64,000 bases of DNA, taken from contig NZ_CP061913.1 in assembly GCF_019904175.1 (NCBI RefSeq), positions 3,906,001 to 3,970,000 on the forward strand, written 5' to 3'. Below are positions 51,010 through 59,745 of the stretch, piece by piece; position 1 is the first letter of the stretch, and each line of letters begins with the position of its first letter. The position numbers and the translations under genes were made by a program. The stretch comes from Dactylosporangium vinaceum (GTDB lineage Bacteria > Actinomycetota > Actinomycetes > Mycobacteriales > Micromonosporaceae). The notes beneath the pieces are model-generated. The model saw only the letters and a list, made by a program, of their open reading frames with translations, did no database searches and had not been told where the DNA came from.

Positions 51010-51884
51010 GCCGAGGCTCCGATCGGCGCCGCCGCCAGCACATACTGGCCGTAGGGCGAGTGGGCGTGCCGCTCGCCCAGTGCGCGGCAGGTGCGGGCGT
51101 CGATGTACCCCATCCGCAACGCGATCTCCTCCAGGCAGGCGATCGGGATGCCCTGCCGGTGCTGGATCGCCTGCACGAATTGCGACGCGCTGAGCAGCCC
51201 GTCGTAGGTGCCCGCATCGAGCCAGGCATACCCGCGCCCGAGCGAGTGCAGGGTCGCGCGACCCTCGTTGACGTACACCTGGTTGACGTCGGTGATCTCC
51301 AGCTCACCCCGGTGCGAGGGCAGGATGCCGCGGGCGATTTCGAGCACGTCGTTGGTGTACACGTACAACCCAGTGATCGCTTCGGAGCTGCGCGGGTCGG
51401 CCGGCTTTTCCACGATTCGGGTAAGCCGGCCGTCCGCGTCGGTTTCGGCGACGCCGTAGCGGTGCGGATCGGCGACGGTGTACCCGAACAGCGCGCAGCC
51501 GGTGACCTCCCGGACCGCCCGGCGCAGCAATAGCGCCAGACCCTGGCCGTAGAAGATGTTGTCGCCGAGGATCAACGTGACCGGGTCGCGCCCGACAAAT
51601 GCCGCACCGACGCGGAATGCGTCGGCGATGCCCGCCGGGCGCGGCTGGACGGCGTACTGCAGCTGGAGCCCCAGGTCGCTGCCGTCACCGAGGACGCGCC
51701 GGAACGCGGGCAGATCGGTCGGGGTGGAGATGATGAGCACCTCGCGGATGCCGCCGAGCATGAGGGTCGACAGCGGGTAGTAGATCATTGGCTTGTCGTA
51801 GACCGGCAGCAGTTGCTTGGACAGCGCCCGGGTCAGCGGGTAGAGGCGGGTGCCGCTGCCGCCGGCAAGGATGATGCCTTTCAT
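51006..51884 (-). CDS. rmlA: Glucose-1-phosphate thymidylyltransferase
   Basis: 292 residues starting MKGIILAGGSGTRLYPLT, with KQLLPVYDKPMIYYPL, LGDNIFYGQGLALLL, GVAETDADGRLTRIVEKP, and GYAWLDAGTYDGLL. This is the complete RmlA pattern for making dTDP-glucose, the first step of all dTDP-deoxysugar pathways. The 66-codon upstream extension of the frame is not coding. rmlB (4,6-dehydratase) is not in the window. Confidence 0.93.
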   Translation of the reverse strand: MKGIILAGGSGTRLYPLTRALSKQLLPVYDKPMIYYPLSTLMLGGIREVLIISTPTDLPAFRRVLGDGSDLGLQLQYAVQPRPAGIADAFRVGAAFVGRDPVTLILGDNIFYGQGLALLLRRAVREVTGCALFGYTVADPHRYGVAETDADGRLTRIVEKPADPRSSEAITGLYVYTNDVLEIARGILPSHRGELEITDVNQVYVNEGRATLHSLGRGYAWLDAGTYDGLLSASQFVQAIQHRQGIPIACLEEIALRMGYIDARTCRALGERHAHSPYGQYVLAAAPIGASA

Positions 51885-51925
51885 CGTGTTGCTCACTTTC
51901 CTGCGGGCCGGAGCGATCCGGGCGC

Positions 51926-52762
51926 TCAGCGGAAGTCGTCGGCGTGGTCGGCCGCCCAACGGGCGAAGGAGCGGCCGGTAACGCCCAACAGTTGCTGGCG
52001 CGCGTCCACAACGGGCACCGGGTGGTCGTCCCAGGTGCTGAGGTACCGCAGCAGCTGATCGACGACGTCGGCCTGACCCCACCGGCTCAGGGTCTCGCGG
52101 TACTGCTGTGGCTGCTGCTCCTCGAAGCGCACCGGCCGGTCGATGGCATCGCCGATGAGCTCGGCCTGGCGGATCTGCGGCATCGACTCCGGCCCGCTCA
52201 TGACATAGATGACGCCCGCGTGCCCGGAACCGGTGAGCGTGAGGGCGGCAACGTCGGCGATGTCGTCCTCATGGACCGGGGCGGAGTGCGACTGCGGGTA
52301 GGGTGCGCGGACCACCGACTCCCGGCGGATCATATCGGCCCATTGCAGGGTGTTGGTGGCGAACGTGCCGGCGCGAAGGAACGTCCACGGGAGACGCGAG
52401 CGTCCGAGCGCGCGCTCGACCTGCACATGCAGCCGCGCGATCGGGTTGGTGTCGGCGTCGGGGAACGTCAACGAGCGGGTCGACAGCAGCGTCACGTGCT
52501 CGATCCCCGCCTCCTCCATCAGCCGTACCTGCTCTGCGGCGGTGGCCGGCCGGGCGTAGAGGAAGACGCGCGACACACCAACCAACGCCGGCGCCAGCGT
52601 TTCTGGGCGGCTCAGGTCGGCCTGCACGACCTCCAGGCCGTCGGTGAAGACGGCCTGGCCTGGCTCACTGCTGGCGACACGGACCTTCTCGCCGCGGGCG
52701 AGCAGTGTGTTGGCGAGGCTGCGGCCGACATGGCCGCGGCCGCCGGTGATGAGGATTGTCAT
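51926..52762 (-). CDS. NmrA-like NAD(P)-binding protein
   Basis: 278 residues. Atypical SDR: ITGGRGHVGRSLANTLLARG, then VSRVFLYARPATAAEQVRLM, STRSLTFPDADTNPIARLHV, LRAGTFATNTLQWADMIR. No YxxxK dyad is evident, which fits the NmrA/HSCARG group. In polyketide clusters such proteins can be quinone or ketone reductases. It follows the glycosyltransferase gene after 10 bp and precedes rmlA by 41 bp, so all are likely one minus-strand transcript. Confidence 0.82.
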   Translation of the reverse strand: MTILITGGRGHVGRSLANTLLARGEKVRVASSEPGQAVFTDGLEVVQADLSRPETLAPALVGVSRVFLYARPATAAEQVRLMEEAGIEHVTLLSTRSLTFPDADTNPIARLHVQVERALGRSRLPWTFLRAGTFATNTLQWADMIRRESVVRAPYPQSHSAPVHEDDIADVAALTLTGSGHAGVIYVMSGPESMPQIRQAELIGDAIDRPVRFEEQQPQQYRETLSRWGQADVVDQLLRYLSTWDDHPVPVVDARQQLLGVTGRSFARWAADHADDFR

Positions 52763-52772
52763 GATTGCTCCT

Positions 52773-53930
52773 TCAGTGCGCGTGGCGAGCGTGCAGGGTG
52801 CGGGCGACGTCGGCGGGTGAGGGCATGGCGGCGATCTCGTCTCGGATCTCCGCGGTGGCGCGGCCGATGGCGGCCGAGTCGAGGGTGGTGGTGATGAGCT
52901 CCGCGGTGACGTGCCGCGAGGTCGTGCTCACCCCGGCCCCGCGGGCGGCCACGGCGTGGGCGGTGAAGTGTTGGTCCGACCCCTGCGGCAGGATGATCTG
53001 ACGAACGCCGGCGGCCAGCGCGGTCAACGTCGTTCCGGAGCCTCCGTGGTGCACGATGGCGGTGCACGTGCTCAGCAGCGTGTTGAGCGGGACCCAGCCC
53101 TCGGCCCGGACGTTGGGTGGGAGCACCGGCAGCCGATCACGGTCGACGTCACCGAGGGCGAGCACGAATTCGGCGTCGACGGCGGCGAGCTCGGCCATGA
53201 GGTCGTCGAGCAGGGCCAGCCCGCCGTACTTGGGAACGAACGTACCGAGGGTGAGCGCCACCCGGGCCCGCCGCGGCGGACGGGTCAGCCAGTCCGGCAG
53301 TGCTCCCAGGGCCAGGTGGGATCCGTTGTACGGCACGTGGCGCAGCAGCCCGTGGCCGCCGTCGATGCGGTTGAGGCTCGGCGGGGTGGTTCGGAGCCGG
53401 TCGATCTCGGGCGGTTCGCCGACGACGCCGTGACGGTCATACGCCTCGGCCAGGGCGTGGCGAAGACGCTGAACCATGTCCGGGACGATGGCTAGGAGTG
53501 TCGTCAGGCTGACCAGCGGCGCGCCGACAGCGGTGGCGGCGAGGGCTCCGGCGCCCTGGATGTCAGTGCCTACGACGAGGTCGGGTCGCCACCGCCGGGC
53601 CAACTCGACCGCACCGTCGGCGACGAGGTCGGACAGCTCCGCGAACAGCTCCACGGCGGCTTTGATATCGGCCTCCTGGAGTTCACCGCCGCGGTACCAG
53701 ACCAGCTGGCCCGAGCCGGCGTGCTGCGACCGGCGGGTGAAAGGGGCGGCGAGGTCGGCGTCTGGAGCAGCGAGGTCGGCATACGGCAGTCCGGCGCCGG
53801 CGCTGTCACGCATGCCGTTGCCGCCGCCGGCATAGAGGACGTCGTGCCCGGCGGCGCGCAGGGCCCAGGCGAGCGGCACGGTCGAGAAGATGTCGCTCGC
53901 CGTGGGATAGGTGCAGATGAGAACCCGCAT
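52773..53930 (-). CDS. Glycosyltransferase, GT1 (natural-product type)
   Basis: 385 residues from ATG 53928-53930 with GAAGGG 6 nt upstream. GT-B fold: MRVLICTYPTASDIFSTVPL with LAWALRAAGHDVLYAGG at the N-terminus, and the donor-site signature VRAEGWVPLNTLLSTCTAIV, HHGGSGTTLTALAAGVRQII, LPQGSDQHFTAHAVAARGAG. This is the macrolide/aromatic polyketide deoxysugar transferase family. It probably attaches the sugar made by rmlA/C/D to the aglycone. Confidence 0.92.
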   Translation of the reverse strand: MRVLICTYPTASDIFSTVPLAWALRAAGHDVLYAGGGNGMRDSAGAGLPYADLAAPDADLAAPFTRRSQHAGSGQLVWYRGGELQEADIKAAVELFAELSDLVADGAVELARRWRPDLVVGTDIQGAGALAATAVGAPLVSLTTLLAIVPDMVQRLRHALAEAYDRHGVVGEPPEIDRLRTTPPSLNRIDGGHGLLRHVPYNGSHLALGALPDWLTRPPRRARVALTLGTFVPKYGGLALLDDLMAELAAVDAEFVLALGDVDRDRLPVLPPNVRAEGWVPLNTLLSTCTAIVHHGGSGTTLTALAAGVRQIILPQGSDQHFTAHAVAARGAGVSTTSRHVTAELITTTLDSAAIGRATAEIRDEIAAMPSPADVARTLHARHAH

Positions 53931-53990
53931 ATGGTGCCCTTCTCGTCGATTTCCGATCGCTTTCACGATCGAAAGAACGATATGGCTCCA

Positions 53991-54008
53991 GGCTCTTATC
54001 TCACTCAA
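53991..54008 (-). promoter_or_regulatory. Candidate SARP box upstream of the glycosyltransferase
   Basis: On the minus strand TTGAGTG-AGAT-AAGAGCC: the first heptamer is perfect, the second (11 bp later) keeps 4-5 of 7 positions. It lies 60 bp before the start codon and 15 bp beyond the SARP gene. Confidence 0.4.
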
Positions 54009-54022
54009 GAAGTGCCTGCTTA

Positions 54023-54811
54023 TTACAGGCTCATTGCGGCAGACTCAAGAATGTCACGATGCAGTTTCTGGGTGCGCAGGGACGGCTCCATGCCCAACTC
54101 TTGGACGAGTGAGGTGCGGAGCCGGTGGAAGACCTCAAGGGCCTGGACCCGGCGGCCCAGGCGGCTCAGGCAGAGCATCAGGTATTCGTGCAGCCGCTCG
54201 TCGTAGGGGCTGCGCAACGCCAGTCGGGACAGTTCGCCGACGAGTTCCCGGTCGCGGCCCAGGCGCAGCTCGCTCTCGATGCGCAGAGCCTGGGCGGCCA
54301 GCCGGCGCTGCTCGAGCTGGGCGACCTCCGCCTGCAGCGGCAGTCCGTGGTCGACGTCGGGCAGCACGGTGCCGGTCCACAGTCTTTCGGCCCGGCGCAA
54401 CACCTCCGCCGCCTTGGCGTCGTCGTCCTCGTGCACCGCGCTTTCGCCAAGCGTCACCAGGCCCAGATAGTCGTGCAGGTCGAAGTAGCAGTCCCGCAGC
54501 TGGAATTGGTACCCCTCGCTGCGGGTCACGAGTACGTCGTCGCGGATGTCAGCGGTGCTACGGCCCAGGCTCTGAGCCAGGCGGCCGCGCAGGTTGAGGA
54601 TGTAGGTCTGCAGGGCCGTCCGGGCCCGCTTTGGCGGATCGTCTCCCCACAGCTCGTCGACCAGGACGTGGACCGGGACGACGTGGCAGTAGTTGAACAG
54701 CAGGAGCGCCAGAACCTTGCGTTCTTTAGGTGCGCTCGGTGCGGCGTCGATGCCCTCGCCTCCGCGCACTGAGAAGTGCCCCAGAATCGTGATTGTCGAG
54801 ATTTCCCCCAT
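54023..54811 (-). CDS. SARP family pathway-specific activator
   Basis: 262 residues, ATG 54809-54811 with GGAGG 5 nt upstream (an earlier GTG lies on that site). N-terminal winged-helix of the OmpR type (APKERKVLALLLFNYCHVVP, VDELWGDDPPKRARTALQTY, ILNLRGRL) followed by the bacterial transcriptional activation domain (YFDLHDYLGLVTLGESAVHE, LERLWTG-like region, LHEYLMLCLSRLGRRVQALE). Size and layout match DnrI/ActII-ORF4. Six or seven promoters in the cluster carry the direct repeat expected for its binding. It reads towards the glycosyltransferase. Confidence 0.93.
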   Translation of the reverse strand: MGEISTITILGHFSVRGGEGIDAAPSAPKERKVLALLLFNYCHVVPVHVLVDELWGDDPPKRARTALQTYILNLRGRLAQSLGRSTADIRDDVLVTRSEGYQFQLRDCYFDLHDYLGLVTLGESAVHEDDDAKAAEVLRRAERLWTGTVLPDVDHGLPLQAEVAQLEQRRLAAQALRIESELRLGRDRELVGELSRLALRSPYDERLHEYLMLCLSRLGRRVQALEVFHRLRTSLVQELGMEPSLRTQKLHRDILESAAMSL

Positions 54812-54966
54812 GAATTCCTCCACAGTCGGCGACGGGGGTGACCGTGCCGTCCTCGTGTTCGGTTTTGGTCAATGGGAATGGGTATTCGCAATAAATATTA
54901 CATAACCATGTGAGTCAATATGATTACAAGTTGCTGCCCTGTGAGTCAGGTCACCGAATTTAGAAT
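54812..54966 (-). promoter_or_regulatory. AT-rich promoter region of the SARP gene
   Basis: Between the SARP and TetR genes, 54860-54960 is strikingly AT-rich for this genome. On the minus strand TTGACT (54918-54913) is followed after 17 bp by TTTATT (54895-54890), a plausible -35/-10 pair. The TetR gene immediately upstream may act here. Confidence 0.5.
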
Positions 54967-55587
54967 TCACGCATTATGCACATGGTGTGCGCGGGTTTCG
55001 GACCGGGCCTGCGCCCGGGCCAGCTCGGTCAGTCCGGCCCGCAGTCGGTGTTCGTCCATGCCTCGGCTGTTCATCAGGTATTCGATGACGTCCGCGCGCA
55101 GGGCGGTGAACAGCACGTGCCCCCGGTACTCGTGGTCCGTGCCGGGCGCGGTCGCAGCGAGGCGCCGGATCAGCTCGTCGATCCAGAACCGGCTTGCCGC
55201 ATTGGCGTAGTACGCATCCGGGCCCTGCACCTCCAGCGCCCGCAGTAGCGGCCGGTTGTGCCAGGCGAAGTCGAACAGCGCCAGCACGAGCGCGACCAGG
55301 CTCTCCTCGGGTGGTCCGCCGGGTCCCAGTGGTGCCGGTCCTGACTCGATCGCCTCGCGCAGTGCGGTCACCCGGGGCTGCAGTACCGCCGCGATCAGGG
55401 TTTCCCGGTCGGCGAAGTGCCGAAAGACCGTGCCCTTGCCGACTCCGGCGACGGCGGCGACCTGACGCATCGAGATTGCGGCGGCGTCCGGGCGCGTGAA
55501 CAGCGCGCTCGCCGCGGCAAGGATCGCCTGACGGTTGCGCGTTGCATCGATGCGTTCGTGGCGCGTGCTCGTTCGTGGATTGGTCAA
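54967..55587 (-). CDS. TetR family transcriptional regulator (cluster-situated)
   Basis: 206 residues from TTG 55585-55587 with GAGGAAG just upstream. HTH: RNRQAILAAASALFTRPDAA, ISMRQVAAVAGVGKGTVFRH-F. The effector domain (LVALVLALFDFAWHNRPLLR, FTALRADVIEYLMNSRGMDE) is of the SbtR-like C-terminal type. It lies upstream of the SARP gene in the same direction and divergent from the F420 oxidoreductase gene, so it may gate SARP expression or an export gene. Confidence 0.87.
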   Translation of the reverse strand: MTNPRTSTRHERIDATRNRQAILAAASALFTRPDAAAISMRQVAAVAGVGKGTVFRHFADRETLIAAVLQPRVTALREAIESGPAPLGPGGPPEESLVALVLALFDFAWHNRPLLRALEVQGPDAYYANAASRFWIDELIRRLAATAPGTDHEYRGHVLFTALRADVIEYLMNSRGMDEHRLRAGLTELARAQARSETRAHHVHNA

Positions 55588-55661
55588 GGTGCTTCCTCTG
55601 TTCCGGACCGCTGTCCCAGATACTAGCGCGGCTTCGTCACCCGCGGTAGCCGCCCGCGGGG

Positions 55662-55679
55662 TTGAGTGGGGCTTGAGCG
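55662..55679 (+). promoter_or_regulatory. SARP box upstream of the F420 oxidoreductase gene
   Basis: TTGAGTGGGGCTTGAGCG: TTGAG heptamers with an 11-bp period, 31 bp before ATG 55711. Confidence 0.72.
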
Positions 55680-55710
55680 ATCGTGCGGCGCTCGCAGTAC
55701 AACGAAAGGC

Positions 55711-56667
55711 ATGGATTTCCGCATCACCGTCGAACCGCAGCAGGGTGCCGAGTACGCCGATGTCCTACGGGCGGCCCGGTCGGCCGGCGCCGCCGGGTAC
55801 GAGGCCTTCTTCACGTCCGACCACCTGCTCGCGATGGCGGACCCGGACGTGCGGCACAGCCCGCTGGATGCCTGGACCACCATGGCCGGTCTCGCCCGCG
55901 AGACCTCGACCCTGCGGTTGGGCACCCTCGTCACGGCCTCGACACTGCGTCGCCCCGGACCGCTCGCGGTCACCGTGGCCCAGGTCGACCGGATGTCGGG
56001 AGGCCGGGTCGAACTCGGCATCGGCACCGGCTGGTATCAGGCCGAGCACGATGCGTACGGCGTGCCGTTCCCGGCCTTCACCGAGCGCTTCGACCGGCTG
56101 ACGGAGCAGCTGGCCATCCTCACCGGCATGTGGGCGACGCCCCCGGGCGCCGAGTACTCCTTCACCGGCGAGCACTACGAACTCACCCGCGCGGCCGGCC
56201 GGCCCCGGCCCGCCCAGTCGCCGACGCTGCCGATCATCATCGGGGGCACCGGACCGCGGCGGACCCCTCAGCTCGCCGCCCGGTACGCGGCAGAGTACAA
56301 CGCCAATTACACGAGCCTTGACGCTGCCGTGGCCGCCTACCGCCGGGCCGATGACGCCTGCCGCGCCACCGGCCGCGACCCGGCGACCCTGATCCACTCC
56401 GCGGCCCTGACGCTCGCGGTCGGACGTACCGACACCGAAGTGGCCCGGCGGACTCCGGCGCTCGGGCCGCACTTCGCCGCCATGGTGCGCCGCGGCGTCA
56501 CCGGCAGCCCGGCCCGGGCGGTGGACGTCCTCGGGCGCTGGTCCGAGCGCACCGGATGCACGCGGTTCTACCTCCAGCTGTTCGACGTCACCGACATCGA
56601 CCAGCTGGAGCTGGTCGCCTCCGACGTCATTCCTCAGCTGCGGCGGGGTGCAGCGGCTCGTGCGTGA
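55711..56667 (+). CDS. LLM-class F420-dependent oxidoreductase
   Basis: 318 residues; luciferase-like TIM barrel. MDFRITVEPQQG, then FFTSDHLLAMADPDVRHSPL, TLRLGTLVTASTLRRPGPLA, GGRVELGIGTGWYQAEHDAY, IIIGGTGPRRTPQLAARYA. This is the deazaflavin (F420) branch rather than the FMN monooxygenases. In polyketide pathways members reduce quinones or enones late in assembly. ATG 55711 is preceded by GAAAGG; a SARP box is 31 bp upstream. Its 3' end overlaps the converging ABM gene by 41 bp. Confidence 0.9.
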   Translation: MDFRITVEPQQGAEYADVLRAARSAGAAGYEAFFTSDHLLAMADPDVRHSPLDAWTTMAGLARETSTLRLGTLVTASTLRRPGPLAVTVAQVDRMSGGRVELGIGTGWYQAEHDAYGVPFPAFTERFDRLTEQLAILTGMWATPPGAEYSFTGEHYELTRAAGRPRPAQSPTLPIIIGGTGPRRTPQLAARYAAEYNANYTSLDAAVAAYRRADDACRATGRDPATLIHSAALTLAVGRTDTEVARRTPALGPHFAAMVRRGVTGSPARAVDVLGRWSERTGCTRFYLQLFDVTDIDQLELVASDVIPQLRRGAAARA

Positions 56668-56950
56668 TGGGAACGATCTCCCAGTGCAGCCGCTGCCGCC
56701 AGCGGGCCAGCAGCTGCCGGACCGCCGGCGCGGCGGCATAGGCACGTAGGTGCTCGGCATCGCGGAACGTCAGCTGCGCGATGGCGACCTGCGCACCGTC
56801 ACCCATCGGGCCCGGCAGGCCGGGCTGCGCCGCGAAGGACTCCGCGAGTCCGGTGCCCAGCGCCACCCGGCCGGCCTCGGCAAAGAACGCCTGCCGCTGC
56901 ACCTCCGGGGCGGGTTCGGTGAAGCGGTAGACGAGCGTGTGCATGATCAT
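56627..56950 (-). CDS. ABM/Dabb-like small protein
   Basis: 107 residues with AGGAGG 6 nt before the ATG. Ferredoxin-like dimeric alpha-beta barrel: HTLVYRFTEPAPEVQRQAFF, VAIAQLTFRDAEHLRAYAAA, LHWEIVPITHEPL. Relatives include ActVA-ORF6-type quinone-forming monooxygenases and polyketide cyclases of aromatic clusters. Divergent from the FAD hydroxylase gene; its 3' end overlaps the F420 gene by 41 bp. Confidence 0.78.
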   Translation of the reverse strand: MIMHTLVYRFTEPAPEVQRQAFFAEAGRVALGTGLAESFAAQPGLPGPMGDGAQVAIAQLTFRDAEHLRAYAAAPAVRQLLARWRQRLHWEIVPITHEPLHPAAAEE

Positions 56951-56996
56951 GACAGACCTCCTGTGCCGACAACGGGTGTGCGAGCTTGGCGCCGCC

Positions 56997-57014
56997 GGCT
57001 CCCGAACGGCTCAA
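56997..57014 (-). promoter_or_regulatory. Candidate SARP box upstream of the ABM gene
   Basis: Minus strand TTGAGCC-GTTC-GGGAGCC: 11-bp period, second heptamer 5 of 7. It lies 47 bp upstream of the ABM start and 23 bp from the plus-strand box at 57038. Confidence 0.45.
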
Positions 57015-57037
57015 GGGCGCCGGTGACAGGTGGGCCT

Positions 57038-57055
57038 TTGAGCCGGGCTTGAGGC
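57038..57055 (+). promoter_or_regulatory. SARP box upstream of the FAD hydroxylase gene
   Basis: TTGAGCCGGGCTTGAGGC: 11-bp period, 20 bp before ATG 57076. It is almost identical to the boxes at 62613-62630 and 62651-62668. Confidence 0.75.
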
Positions 57056-57075
57056 CGTGCGCCGATGGTCGCGCC

Positions 57076-58605
57076 ATGAAGCACTTCGATGCCGACGTGA
57101 TCGTGGCCGGGGCCGGCCCGGTCGGTCTCATGCTCGCGATCGAGCTGCGCACGGCCGGAATCGACGTCATGCTCCTGGAGCGGCGGGCCGAGGCGGACCC
57201 GGTGACCAAGGCCGGCTCCATCGGCCCTCTAGCCGTCGAGGCGCTCGAGCGCCGGGGGCTCATGCCGCAACTGCTGGCGGCGGAGGAGAGGACACTGCAG
57301 GGCTATGCGGACATGGCCGCCGCTGGTGGGTACTCCGGTGAAGCCCACGGACCGAAGGAGCACTTCGCCGGCCTGGACAAGATCGACTCAAGTCGGTACG
57401 GCGCCGGGCGGCGGCGGATGCGGGTCGAGCAGCCGGTCCTCGTCGGCATCCTGCAGGAAGCTCTGGGCCGCCTCGGCGGCAACCTGCGCCGCGACCACGA
57501 GGCGACCGGCGTCGAGCAGGACACCGACGGCGTCACGGTCACGGCTTGTACCCGTGGCGGCGAGCGGTCGTTGCGGGCACGCTTCCTCGTGGGCTGCGAC
57601 GGCGGCGGCAGCGCTGTGCGGGCCCTGGCCGCGATTGCCTTCACCGGCACGCCGGCGACCCTCACCGGCCGGCGGGCCGTCGTCACGCTCGACGATCCGG
57701 CGGCGCTGCGGCCCGGCTTCGCGTACACACCCGGCGGGGTTCTCGTCTACGGCCTCGGTGTCAATCGGGTCGCCACGCTGGAGTTCGACGGCCCGCCACC
57801 CGCCGACAGCGGCCCGATGACCCTCGAGGACCTGCGGGCCAGCCTCGCGCGGGTGCGCGGCACTGACGTGCCGATCACGGCCATGGACGGCGGCGGGTAC
57901 TTCGCGGACGGCGCCTATCAGGCGGCGACGTATCGGAGCGGGCGCGTACTGCTGGCCGGCGACGCCGCGCATGTACACGCTCCGTTCGGCGGCCAGGGCC
58001 TCAACGTCGGCCTGGTCGACGCCGTGAACCTCGGCTGGAAGCTCGCCGCTGCCATCCGCGGCTGGGCACCAGCCGGCCTGCTCGACACCTACTCCGCCGA
58101 GCGCCAACCGGTCGGTGCCCGACTGGTCGACAACACTCGCGCCCAGACGGCCCTGATGCGCCCCGACCCGCACAGCACCGCGCTGCGCAACCTGTTCGCG
58201 GAGCTGATGGACCTGCCCGAGGTCGAGCGTCACCTCGGACGCATGCTCGCCGGGTTCGACACTCGCTACAACGTAGGGGGAAATGATCCACTCGCGGGCA
58301 CGATCCTGCCCAACCTCACGCTGCGGGCGGCGGGCGGCGGGCTTGTCGCCCAGGCGGCCTTTGCCGAGGCGGGCCACGGGCTGCTGCTGGACATGGTCCC
58401 GGCCTACGGCCTTGCCGAGGTGGCGCAGCCGTGGGCCGGCCGCATCGATGTGATCCGCGCGTCCGCGATCGTCGGCGGCCAGCTGCCCGGGCTGACCGCC
58501 GTGCTGCTGCGCCCGGACAACTGCGTGCTGTGGGCCGCCAGGCCCGGTGACGAACCCGACCGCGCCGGTCTCACCGAGGTGTTGCGGACCTGGTTCGGCG
58601 ACTGA
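57076..58605 (+). CDS. FAD-dependent aromatic polyketide hydroxylase
   Basis: 509 residues, class A flavoprotein monooxygenase. GAGPVG at 12-17 (VIVAGAGPVGLMLAIELRTA), RAR-FLVGCDGGGSAVRALA mid-domain, and VLLAGDAAHVHAPFGGQGLN with VGLVDAVNLGWKLAAA. A C-terminal thioredoxin-like remnant (LLLDMVPAYGLAEVAQPWAG) gives the PgaE/RdmE/OxyS size. It should hydroxylate the polyketide ring using NAD(P)H and O2. SARP box at 57038. Confidence 0.92.
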   Translation: MKHFDADVIVAGAGPVGLMLAIELRTAGIDVMLLERRAEADPVTKAGSIGPLAVEALERRGLMPQLLAAEERTLQGYADMAAAGGYSGEAHGPKEHFAGLDKIDSSRYGAGRRRMRVEQPVLVGILQEALGRLGGNLRRDHEATGVEQDTDGVTVTACTRGGERSLRARFLVGCDGGGSAVRALAAIAFTGTPATLTGRRAVVTLDDPAALRPGFAYTPGGVLVYGLGVNRVATLEFDGPPPADSGPMTLEDLRASLARVRGTDVPITAMDGGGYFADGAYQAATYRSGRVLLAGDAAHVHAPFGGQGLNVGLVDAVNLGWKLAAAIRGWAPAGLLDTYSAERQPVGARLVDNTRAQTALMRPDPHSTALRNLFAELMDLPEVERHLGRMLAGFDTRYNVGGNDPLAGTILPNLTLRAAGGGLVAQAAFAEAGHGLLLDMVPAYGLAEVAQPWAGRIDVIRASAIVGGQLPGLTAVLLRPDNCVLWAARPGDEPDRAGLTEVLRTWFGD

Positions 58606-58618
58606 GAGGACTGCTGCA

Positions 58619-59737
58619 ATGCCCTACACTCTGAGTACCGGCCTGGCTGCCACGTCAGCCGCGGCGGCCGAGGTCGCCCGCGACCACGCCGACCGCGCCG
58701 AACAGCAGCGCCGCCCGGCGGGCGAGACCATCGCCGAGCTGATCCGGGCCGGATACGCCCGGCACTTCGTCCCGCTGCGCCACGACGGGGCTGCAGGCGG
58801 CTTCGCTGAACTGCTCGACGGCTTGCTCACGCTGGCTGCGGCCGACATCAGCGCGGCCTGGTGCGCCATGATCCTGGCCACCTCCGGCCGGATGGGCGGC
58901 TACCTGCCACCCGCCGGGCAGGATGAGCTGTGGCGGGAGGGGCCCGACGCGGCGATCGCCGCGGCGTTCGTGCCGACCGGCGAGGTGATCGGCGGCAGCG
59001 GCGGCTGGCGGCTGTCCGGACAGTGGCAGATGCTGAGTGCGGTCGACCACGCCGACTGGGCACTGCTGTGCGGTGTGGCCGCCGGCGAGCGGCGTTTCTT
59101 CGCCGTGCCGCGCCGCGACTTCGACGTCCTCGACACCTGGCGCACTGTCGGCATGCGCGGCACCGGCAGCAACACGGTCCGCCTCGACGACGCGATGGTG
59201 CCGAGCCACCGCTCGTTCGCCGAAGAAGACCTGCTCGCCGGCCGCAATATCCATTCGGGCGCGCGCTGTCACCATGTGCCGCTGCTGGCAGTGGCCGGGA
59301 CACTCTTCGCCGCTCCATCCGTCGGCGCCGTGCACGGCGCGCTGCGAGAGTGGTCGGACGGCATCGCCGGGCTCGGGGATCCGGGCGGGCGAGCGGCCCG
59401 GGCGGACCCGGTCGCGCAGGCCGTGCTCGCCCGCTGCGGCAGCGAGCTCGCCGCGGCGGAGCTGCTGCTCGGCCGGGCCGCCGGCACCGCCGACGACAGC
59501 GATCGGCCGGAAGGCTTCGCGGTGCGGGCGGCGCGCGACGCTGTCTTCGCCGCCGAGCTGGCCGCGCAGGCCGCGACCCGGCTCTTCCGGGCCGCCGGCA
59601 GCCGGGCCCAGACGGAGCACAGCCGCCTGCAGCGTGTATGGCGTGATGTGGCTGTGGCGACATCGCATGCGGCGCTTCGCTTCGAGCGCTCGGCCGCCCA
59701 CGTGGCGCGTATGACCTGGCCCGAAAAGGCACTTTAG
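58619..59737 (+). CDS. Acyl-CoA-dehydrogenase-like flavin monooxygenase
   Basis: 372 residues. ACAD fold: GYARHFVPLRHDGAAGGFAE, LTLAAADISAAWCAMILATS, GGSGGWRLSGQWQMLSAVDH, TVGMRGTGSNTVRLDDAMVP, and a C-terminal helical bundle. The acyl-CoA base is not conserved; the pattern is that of two-component hydroxylases such as ActVA-ORF5. It starts 13 bp after the FAD hydroxylase, in the same operon. The IS5 element is inserted exactly at its stop codon: TAG now uses the element's first G, and the protein end is unchanged. Confidence 0.88.
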   Translation: MPYTLSTGLAATSAAAAEVARDHADRAEQQRRPAGETIAELIRAGYARHFVPLRHDGAAGGFAELLDGLLTLAAADISAAWCAMILATSGRMGGYLPPAGQDELWREGPDAAIAAAFVPTGEVIGGSGGWRLSGQWQMLSAVDHADWALLCGVAAGERRFFAVPRRDFDVLDTWRTVGMRGTGSNTVRLDDAMVPSHRSFAEEDLLAGRNIHSGARCHHVPLLAVAGTLFAAPSVGAVHGALREWSDGIAGLGDPGGRAARADPVAQAVLARCGSELAAAELLLGRAAGTADDSDRPEGFAVRAARDAVFAAELAAQAATRLFRAAGSRAQTEHSRLQRVWRDVAVATSHAALRFERSAAHVARMTWPEKAL

Positions 59738-59745
59738 GGGGCGTC

